A stretch of 64,000 nucleotides of DNA. Source: JAAYYF01 sp040255585. GTDB taxonomy: Bacteria; Deinococcota; Deinococci; Deinococcales; Trueperaceae. Below are positions 58,472-64,000 of the stretch, piece by piece; within the stretch, counting starts at the first letter, position 1, and each line of letters starts with the position of its first letter. Made by a program: the position numbers and the translations under genes. Under the pieces are notes generated by a model that made no database searches, had not been told where the DNA came from, and saw nothing but the letters and a program-made list of their open reading frames with translations. The DNA lies in contig JBDZVI010000005.1 in the NCBI GenBank assembly GCA_040255585.1, forward strand, positions 1-64,000, read 5' to 3'.

Positions 58472-59974
58472 ATGACCGTCGGCGGAGCCGCAGCTAACGG
58501 GGACCACGCGCGCCGCGCCGGCGCGCTGCGCGCCATCGCCGCGCGAGTCGCCGCCGGCGAGGTCAGCGCGGCCGCGACGGTAGCCGCCGCGCTCGAGCGG
58601 GCGGAGGCGGCGCAGACCGAGCTCAACGCGTTCATAGCTATCGATCGGGTGGGAGCCGAGGCCGCCGCCGCCGCCGTGGACGAGCGCTTGGCCGCCGGCC
58701 GGCCCGTCGGCCCGCTCGCCGGCGTCCCCATCGCGGTGAAGGACAACCTGGCCGTGACCGGCCTGCCGACCACGGCTGCGTCCCGCATCCTCGCCGGTTA
58801 CGCCTCGCCGTTCGACGCCACCGTCGTGGCTAGGCTCAAGTCCGCAGGGGCCGTCGTGATAGGGAAGACGAACCTGGACGAGTTCGGCATGGGCTCGACG
58901 GGCGAGAACTCGTCGTACGGTCCGACGCGCAACCCCCACGGTCATGGTCGTGTGGCCGGCGGCTCGTCCAGCGGCTCGGCCGCCGCCGTCGGCGCTGGCG
59001 TGGTCTCGCTGGCGCTCGGCTCCGACACGGGGGGCTCGAGCCGCCTGCCGGCCGCCTTCTGTGGGGTCGTCGGTTTCAAGCCGACCTACGGTGCCTTGTC
59101 GCGCTACGGGCTGTTCTCGTACGCCTCGTCGCTCGATCAGGTCGGGCTGCTCGGGGCCACGGTGGACGACGTGGCCTGCGCTCTAAGCGTGATGGTCGGC
59201 TCCGACCCGCGGGACGCCACGAGCTTCGATCTGGACCCGGGCGCCCAGACCGCTGCGCCGCCCGGCGACGCGGTGGGCGGCGGGCTGGCCGGGGCGCGTT
59301 TCGGGATCGTCAAGGAGCTCTCAGGCGAGGGGTTCGGCCCCGACGCGCTCGCGTCACTGGCGAAGGCCCGCGCCGCCCTCGAGGCCGCGGGCGCCGACGT
59401 CGTGGAGGTCTCGCTGCCGGCTACCGCCCTCGCGGTGGCCTGCTACTACGTGATCGCGGCGGCGGAGGCGTCGAGCAACCTCGCGCGTTACTCCGGCATG
59501 CTCTACGGCCAGCGGGTGGGCGAGGAGCGCGAGGGTCAGGAACTGGTCATGCGGGCCACGCGCGGCGCGCTGTTCGGCAAGGAGGTGAAGCGCAGGATCC
59601 TCCTGGGGTCGTTCGCTCTGTCCGCCGGCTACTACGACGCCTACTACGGCCAGGCCCTGAAGGTGCGTCAGCGCATAACGCGCGAGATGGACGCCGCGCT
59701 GGCGGGCGTGAACGCGCTTGTCACCCCGACCGCGCCCGGCCCAGCGTACGCCTTGGACGAGAAGACGGCCGACCCTCTCTCCATGTACGTCGGCGACGTG
59801 GCCACGTGCCTCGCCAACCTCTCGGGCGGGCCGGCCGTGAGCGTGCCGTGCGGCACGGCCGAAGCCGAAGGGCGAGGGTCGGGCTTGCCGTTGGGCGTGC
59901 AGCTCGTCGGTCGCGCCGGGTCGGACGGGGCGTTGCTGCGCCTCGCCGCCCTGCTGGAAGCCGCTCTGGCCTGA
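58472..59974 (+). CDS. gatA: Aspartyl/glutamyl-tRNA amidotransferase subunit A
   Basis: 500 aa amidase-signature enzyme that releases ammonia from Gln for GatB. The Ser-cisSer-Lys triad is visible: GVPIAVKDNLAV (Lys), GGSSSGSAAAVGAG (cis-Ser), DTGGSSRLPAAFCG (Ser nucleophile, oxyanion loop). Length is normal. ATG 58472 is leaderless; the frame upstream to 58406 has no homology. gatB is at 47.9-49.3 kb; gatC is not in the window. Confidence 0.96.
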   Translation: MTVGGAAANGDHARRAGALRAIAARVAAGEVSAAATVAAALERAEAAQTELNAFIAIDRVGAEAAAAAVDERLAAGRPVGPLAGVPIAVKDNLAVTGLPTTAASRILAGYASPFDATVVARLKSAGAVVIGKTNLDEFGMGSTGENSSYGPTRNPHGHGRVAGGSSSGSAAAVGAGVVSLALGSDTGGSSRLPAAFCGVVGFKPTYGALSRYGLFSYASSLDQVGLLGATVDDVACALSVMVGSDPRDATSFDLDPGAQTAAPPGDAVGGGLAGARFGIVKELSGEGFGPDALASLAKARAALEAAGADVVEVSLPATALAVACYYVIAAAEASSNLARYSGMLYGQRVGEEREGQELVMRATRGALFGKEVKRRILLGSFALSAGYYDAYYGQALKVRQRITREMDAALAGVNALVTPTAPGPAYALDEKTADPLSMYVGDVATCLANLSGGPAVSVPCGTAEAEGRGSGLPLGVQLVGRAGSDGALLRLAALLEAALA

Positions 59975-60185
59975 GCGACGTCAAAGCGCGGACCGACGCC
60001 CCCTTCGCAGCGGTGCCTGATGCCTGGAAGGCCGGCGGTGTGATACTATTCCACGGCTTGACTGTCCTGCCCGGACGGCAGCTCGCTTAAGGGTCGCGAG
60101 GAGTAGACGAAGCGCCGCGCGCCCTAAAGCTCGCAGCGTGCCGCGGGCACATCCACCCGACGGTAAGAGACTGGAAGGAGACACC
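59975..60185. other. Intergenic region upstream of rpmH
   Basis: 211 bp with no gene. It holds the promoter (TACTAT, 60044-60049) and ribosome site GGAAGGAG (60173-60180). I see no DnaA boxes or other origin marks, though dnaA and rpmH adjoin in many bacteria. Confidence 0.55.
60044..60049 (+). promoter_or_regulatory. -10 box of the rpmH operon promoter
   Basis: TACTAT, about 137 nt before the rpmH ATG. A long leader follows with the ribosome site at 60173-60180. Confidence 0.4.
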
Positions 60186-60329
60186 ATGAAGCGGACGTAT
60201 CAGCCCAACCGCAGGAAGCGTGCCACGACGCACGGGTTCCGCGCGCGCATGGCGACACCAGGTGGCCGCAACGTCATCAAGCGGCGCCGTGCCAAGGGGC
60301 GTAAGCGCCTGTCCGTATCGGATCGCTGA
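60186..60329 (+). CDS. rpmH: 50S ribosomal protein L34
   Basis: 47 aa, very basic. MKRTYQPNRRKRATTHGFRA and KRRRAKGRKRLSVSD are the full L34 pattern. ATG 60186 has GGAAGGAG 5 nt upstream. First gene of the conserved rpmH-rnpA-yidD-yidC-jag cluster. Confidence 0.97.
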   Translation: MKRTYQPNRRKRATTHGFRARMATPGGRNVIKRRRAKGRKRLSVSDR

Positions 60330-60340
60330 GACGAGTAGCG

Positions 60341-60691
60341 GTGCTCCGCTCCTTGAGCGGCGACCGCGCGTTCCAACGACTGCGCAAAGGGAGCACCGGC
60401 GGCGGCAAGCACGTGACCGTGCGTTGGCGACCGACGCGCTCCGGGGAGGTCAGAGTGGGCATCGTGGTGAGCCGGAAGGTCGGCAAGGCCGTGGTGCGTA
60501 ACCGCGTCCGACGCCGGCTGCGCGAGGGCGTCCGGGAGCTCGTCGGACAGCCGTTGCGCGAGCAGGCCTACGCCGCCTCCATGCCGTCGTTCGACCTCCT
60601 CGTCATCGCCAGGCCGTCGGCCGCCACGACCGACTATCACGAGTTGAAGCGGTCCCTCGCGAGCGCGTTCGAACGCGCGGGACTGCGATGA
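60341..60691 (+). CDS. rnpA: Ribonuclease P protein component
   Basis: 116 aa. Binds RNase P RNA and helps 5' maturation of tRNA. VGIVVSRKVGKAVVRNRVRRRLRE (about 45-68) has the RNR motif, and DLLVIARPSA the late strand. GTG 60341 is 11 bp after rpmH; it does not overlap rpmH as in Thermus. Overlaps yidD by 4 bp (ATGA). Confidence 0.95.
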   Translation: MLRSLSGDRAFQRLRKGSTGGGKHVTVRWRPTRSGEVRVGIVVSRKVGKAVVRNRVRRRLREGVRELVGQPLREQAYAASMPSFDLLVIARPSAATTDYHELKRSLASAFERAGLR

Positions 60692-61029
60692 GCGTGCCGA
60701 CTCGCGGCGATGGCGGCCGCTCGCTCGGGCGTGTCGCCAAGGACGTGGCCATCTGGCCGCTGAAGGCCTACCAGCGCTACCTCTCTCCACTCAAGGGCGC
60801 GCCGTCGTGCCGGTTCCACCCCACCTGCAGCGCCTACGCCATCGAAGCCATCGAGCGGCACGGCGTTTTGCGGGGCAGCTGGTTGGGGTTGAAGCGTGTC
60901 TTGCGGTGCCACCCGTTCCACCCGGGCGGCTACGACCCAGTGCCGCCCAAGCCGCGGCAGCGGCACCACGAACCTGAACATCAGGCGTTGGATCGCACCG
61001 ACGTCCATGTCCACACGGAGGCCCCTTGA
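60688..61029 (+). CDS. yidD: Membrane protein insertion efficiency factor YidD
   Basis: 113 aa. LKAYQRYLSPLKGAPSCRFHPTCSAYAIEA has the family CRFxPTCSxYA, and GLKRVLRCHPFHPGGYDPVP the ending. A His/Glu-rich tail of about 25 residues follows. Overlaps yidC by 4 bp. Confidence 0.95.
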   Translation: MSVPTRGDGGRSLGRVAKDVAIWPLKAYQRYLSPLKGAPSCRFHPTCSAYAIEAIERHGVLRGSWLGLKRVLRCHPFHPGGYDPVPPKPRQRHHEPEHQALDRTDVHVHTEAP

Positions 61030-62570
61030 AACGCGTCACAAGACTGCAGCTGGTAGCGCTCATGGCGGCGCTCTCCCTGGCGACGTTCGCGAACGCGCGC
61101 GTCGAGCTGGCTGCCACGGCCTTCCGTGAGACCGACTTCCGCGGTGCCGAGAAGATAACCGCGACCTGCTCCACCCAGACGCCGTCCTTCTTCTGCGAGG
61201 ATGGGCAAGACCTTACGCTCATCACGAGCAAGGGCGTCGATTTCATCTTCGACGGCTCCGGGCAGCTCGTGGCCGCCTACGGCAAGCAGCAGCGCGGCCA
61301 GCGCATGGGTGACTACACCATCGATGCGCGCTTCAACCTCATCCCGTTCGAGTCGCAGGTCCCAGGTCTCGCGCTCCTCGTCGACGGCCAGTACACGGCG
61401 CCGACCCAGGTCAGGGGCAGCTGGCGGGAGGGCGACGAGGGGCTGCTCGTCGGCACCTTCACGGCGGTGGTGGGCGGTTTCTCCGTCGAGCGCACGCTGA
61501 CGTTGCAGAGCGGCGTCGATACGATCGGGGTCGAACTGACGGTCAGACGCCTCGAGGGCGCCGACGCCCCCTCCACCCTGCAGGTGGTCGTGCCGGGCAT
61601 AGGGCGCACGGCCGCCCCGGTCGTCAAGATCGGCCACGGCGAGTCGTTCACGCTCAACCCGAGCGAACAGGCGTACCCCGACCCGACGTACGCCTCGCTG
61701 CAGATGAACAACAACAACCGGGACTTCGCGCTCGTGATGCGACCTGCCGTCGGCGCCACCGGTGTCTCGGCGACCTACATGCGCCCGAACCGCATCGCTT
61801 TCCAGGCGGAGGTCGGGGCGTCCGTCGGCGCGTCGTACACCTTCGACCTCGGTCTCTACCCTGGCCACAACGAGCTCGTGCGCTACAGCCAGGAGCACTA
61901 CCTGGAGTTGCCTGGGCTCTTCAACCCGAACATCCTCGGGCGGCTCTCGCTCATCGTCGTGCGCATCCTCGAGTTCGTGCACCAGTACGTGCCGAGCTGG
62001 GGCCTGTCGATCATCGTCCTCACGCTCCTCTTCAGGGCGCTGATCTGGCCCCTCATCAGCACCCAGACGCGGTCGATGTTCGGCATGCAGCGCCTGCAGC
62101 CCAAGCTTCAGGAGCTGCAGAAGAAGTACAAGGAAGACCGCGAGAAGCTCACACAGGAGACGATGGCGCTCTACCGGGAGGCCGGCGTCAACCCGGCCGG
62201 TGGCTGTCTGCCCGTCATCGTGCAGATGCCACTCTTCATCATCCTGTGGCGCGTGTTCGTGAACTTCGAGTTCAACGAGGGGTTCCTGTGGCTGCCCGAC
62301 CTTGGTCAGGCCGACCCCTTCTACATCCTCCCGATCCTGTACGTGGCCGTCATGGTGGCGACGTCTTACTTCTCGGCCCGCGGCAACCCTCAGATGCTGC
62401 GCCAGTCGCTCATCATCAACGTGGTCTTCGTGTTCATCATCGTCGGCTTCCCGGCCGGGGTGCTCGTCTACTATGTGGTATCCATGTTGGTGCAGGTCAT
62501 CCAGTACTGGTTGCTGAGCCGTGGTCAGCCGGCGCCCGTCGCCGCCGCGCCGGCCAAGCGCTCCAAGTGA
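61026..62570 (+). CDS. yidC: Membrane protein insertase YidC
   Basis: 514 aa. First helix or signal (about 7-24), a beta-rich extracytoplasmic domain (30-290), then five core helices from about 320: LVRYSQEHYLEL, YVPSWGLSIIVLTLLFRALIW with the hydrophilic-groove Arg, MYREAGVNPAGGCLPVIVQMPLF-type region, and QMLRQSLIINVVFVFIIVGF. It inserts and folds membrane proteins. TTG 61026 overlaps the yidD stop, with GGAGG 5 nt upstream. Confidence 0.93.
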   Translation: MKRVTRLQLVALMAALSLATFANARVELAATAFRETDFRGAEKITATCSTQTPSFFCEDGQDLTLITSKGVDFIFDGSGQLVAAYGKQQRGQRMGDYTIDARFNLIPFESQVPGLALLVDGQYTAPTQVRGSWREGDEGLLVGTFTAVVGGFSVERTLTLQSGVDTIGVELTVRRLEGADAPSTLQVVVPGIGRTAAPVVKIGHGESFTLNPSEQAYPDPTYASLQMNNNNRDFALVMRPAVGATGVSATYMRPNRIAFQAEVGASVGASYTFDLGLYPGHNELVRYSQEHYLELPGLFNPNILGRLSLIVVRILEFVHQYVPSWGLSIIVLTLLFRALIWPLISTQTRSMFGMQRLQPKLQELQKKYKEDREKLTQETMALYREAGVNPAGGCLPVIVQMPLFIILWRVFVNFEFNEGFLWLPDLGQADPFYILPILYVAVMVATSYFSARGNPQMLRQSLIINVVFVFIIVGFPAGVLVYYVVSMLVQVIQYWLLSRGQPAPVAAAPAKRSK

Positions 62571-62578
62571 GGCCATAG

Positions 62579-63169
62579 ATGAGTGACTCGGATCTCGACA
62601 AGTACCTAGAGGGCATCGGCATCGATGTCGACGGGGAGGACGCGGAAGAGGCGCCGGTAACCCGCTTCGCCGCCGAAGAGGAGTACGAGCAGGTCGTCGA
62701 TGCCGGCCCGATCGTCCAGGGCGAGCCTGTCGAGCGCGCCGAGGCGTTCCTGGTCAACTTGCTCCTGAACATCGACCCGGCGTACGCCGTCGAGGTCGAG
62801 CAAGCGTCGGACGATGAGATCCAGGCGGAGGTCTACGGCGGCGACCCCGGCAAGATCATCGGGCGCAACGGGCGCACGTTGGCGGCGCTCGAGTACCTGA
62901 CGAACGCCGTCGTGAACCGCGACGAGAGCGGTCGGATCCGCGTCAACGTCGATGTGGGGGGCTACAAGCGCCGCCGTGATGAGCGACTGCGCAAGGAAGC
63001 CATGCAGGCCGCTGCCCGGGTTCGCAAGGGCGGCATGCCCGTCGAGCTCGAGCCGATGAGCGCGGCCGAGCGGCGCGTCGTGCACATGTGCCTGGCAGAG
63101 GAGCCCGGGGTGAGCACGGAGTCGCGCGGCGAGGGCAGCGACAGGCGCGTGGTGGTCAGGCCCGCTTAG
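62579..63169 (+). CDS. jag: Jag/KhpB RNA-binding protein (KH and R3H domains)
   Basis: 196 aa. An acidic N-terminal half (1-45), a KH domain with GKIIGRNGRTLAALEYLTNA (about 92-111, GxxG) and an R3H-like end (MSAAERRVVHMCLAEEPGVSTESRGEGS). Binds RNA and is linked to cell-wall growth in Gram-positives. Nine bases separate it from yidC. Confidence 0.93.
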   Translation: MSDSDLDKYLEGIGIDVDGEDAEEAPVTRFAAEEEYEQVVDAGPIVQGEPVERAEAFLVNLLLNIDPAYAVEVEQASDDEIQAEVYGGDPGKIIGRNGRTLAALEYLTNAVVNRDESGRIRVNVDVGGYKRRRDERLRKEAMQAAARVRKGGMPVELEPMSAAERRVVHMCLAEEPGVSTESRGEGSDRRVVVRPA

Positions 63170-63173
63170 GGGC

Positions 63174-64000
63174 GTGGCCTCGCGCACCGTCCCCGAAGCC
63201 CACACGGCCGCGGCCAAGCAGCTCGCGGCGGCGGGCGTACCCAGTCCGGAAGCAGATGCATGGCGGCTCTTGGAGGCCGCCACGGGGTGGAGTCGTAGCG
63301 CGCTCCTCCTGAACGGTGCGGAGCCCCTCGACGACGCGGCTGTCGAGCGGCTGACGCTTCTCGTCGAGAGGCGCGCCGCGCGCGTGCCGCTGCAGCACAT
63401 CCTCGGCAGCGCCGACTTCTACGGGCTCGAGTTGGCCGTCGACGGGCGCGTGCTCGTGCCGCGGCCCGAGACGGAGCGGCTCGTGGAACTCGTACTGCAT
63501 GAGTTGGCGCGCCAAGACTTGGCGCGCCATGATTCGGCGCGCCATGATTCGGCGCGCTCTGCGGGGTCGACGCCACAGCTGATGATCGACGTCGGCACGG
63601 GCAGCGGCGCCGTCGCGCTCGCCGTGAAAGCTGAGCGCCCGGGCACCCAGGTGGTGGGCACCGATATCTCGGAGGACGCGCTCACTGTGGCGCGCGGCAA
63701 CGCCGCCAGGCTAGGCCTCGAGGTCGGCTTCGCGCGCTCCGACCTCCTGCGAGAGGAGGCCGTTGCCGCTCTCGCCCGGCGCGCCGCCGTGCTCGCGGCC
63801 AACCTGCCCTACCTCCCCGAGACCGACAGGGGTAGCCTGCAGCCGGAGGCGGCCGCCGACCCGCCGGGCGCGCTCTTCGCCGCCGATGGCGGCCTGGCCC
63901 TGGCGGCGCGACTCGCTGAGCAGGCCTGGTCGACCTTGCCGCGCGGTGCGGTGCTGGCGCTCGAACTCGATCCGCGGAACGTGCGTGGGCTGGCGGTGCG
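63174..64000 (+). CDS. prmC: Peptide chain release factor N5-glutamine methyltransferase PrmC, 3' end cut by window edge
   Basis: 275 codons visible. Methylates the GGQ Gln of release factors. PLQHILGSADFYGLELAVDG, VLVPRPETERLVELVL, IDVGTGSGAVALAVKAERP (SAM site) and the catalytic ANLPYLPETD (Asn-x-Pro-Tyr; Leu replaces the usual Pro) identify it. Between the substrate and SAM parts lies an insert of 5-residue repeats, LARQD-LARHD-SARHD. GTG 63174 follows jag by 4 bp. Too short for the end to be seen. Confidence 0.92.
   Translation, partial: MASRTVPEAHTAAAKQLAAAGVPSPEADAWRLLEAATGWSRSALLLNGAEPLDDAAVERLTLLVERRAARVPLQHILGSADFYGLELAVDGRVLVPRPETERLVELVLHELARQDLARHDSARHDSARSAGSTPQLMIDVGTGSGAVALAVKAERPGTQVVGTDISEDALTVARGNAARLGLEVGFARSDLLREEAVAALARRAAVLAANLPYLPETDRGSLQPEAAADPPGALFAADGGLALAARLAEQAWSTLPRGAVLALELDPRNVRGLAV
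63504..63557 (+). repeat. Tandem 15-bp palindrome-bearing repeat inside prmC
   Basis: Three full units (63504, 63519, 63534) and one partial (63549), each with the palindrome GGCGCGCC; in frame they encode LARQD, LARHD, SARHD and SAR. Confidence 0.8.

Noticed and set aside
59975..60185. Replication origin beside rpmH
   Set aside because: No DnaA boxes, AT-rich stretch or dnaA gene.
63814..63823. Broken catalytic motif in PrmC (NLPY for NPPY)
   Set aside because: Asn, Pro and Tyr are kept; Leu at the second place seems to be a tolerated variant.

Overview
The window is high-GC, densely coded bacterial chromosome with no rRNA, tRNA, phage or IS genes that I could recognise. Gene content and signals fit a member of the Deinococcota, possibly Truepera-like; this is inference. 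The support is a Thermus-type homoisocitrate dehydrogenase (lysine via alpha-aminoadipate), an EF-G paralogue of the Thermus EF-G-2 type, SLH-domain surface protein, and a promoter style in which a TANNNT box sits 6-8 nt upstream of many start codons (leaderless mRNAs, as known in Deinococcus). I place about 17 such promoters.

Layout. 1-21.4 kb is a cell-surface polysaccharide region. It opens with uppS (carrier lipid) and an unusual 1029-residue fusion of an O-antigen polymerase/ligase-like half, a carbohydrate-binding-like insert and a WbaP-type initiating sugar-phosphate transferase. A long plus-strand operon (4.0-13.4 kb, mostly overlapping genes) follows: two GT4 glycosyltransferases, two Wzy-like proteins, a WecG/TagA transferase, two TupA-like ATP-grasp proteins, a Wzx-like flippase and two small exported proteins, one resembling a Ca-dependent carbohydrate-binding module. 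On the minus strand wzz-like, rfbD, rfbC, rfbB and rfbA form a dTDP-rhamnose operon. Between rfbA and a MerR/TipAS regulator lies a ~1.5 kb module: a DUF4143 ATPase gene preceded by four 23-bp iterons and flanked by a 38/41 bp duplicate of the rfbA 3' end, which looks like an insertion.

21.4-32 kb holds a DUF4388-like protein, a Nudix hydrolase, an exported N-acetylmuramoyl-L-alanine amidase, a YhcB-like membrane protein, a HEXXH protein, a zinc-ribbon adenylate cyclase/ATPase, an EnvC-like protein with a degenerate M23 domain next to ftsX, and homoisocitrate dehydrogenase. 32-46 kb is mostly housekeeping: DUF4388 and HAMP signalling proteins, glyA, an SDR, a CYTH protein, an EF-G paralogue, a hydroxymethylbilane-synthase homologue that lacks the catalytic residues, metK, GNAT, NYN, UDP-glucose dehydrogenase and a TPR protein with a Pro/Thr linker.

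46-64 kb holds an SLH-collagen-like surface protein, gatB, a bifunctional-nuclease-family protein, dps, an AlaX-like editing protein, folE, a HAD phosphatase, the sdhCDAB operon, ridA, a PP2C phosphatase, gatA, and the rpmH-rnpA-yidD-yidC-jag-prmC cluster, which runs off the right edge. uppS is cut by the left edge. No gene-free stretch exceeds 300 bp; the largest are 35938-36154, 50345-50565 and 59975-60185.
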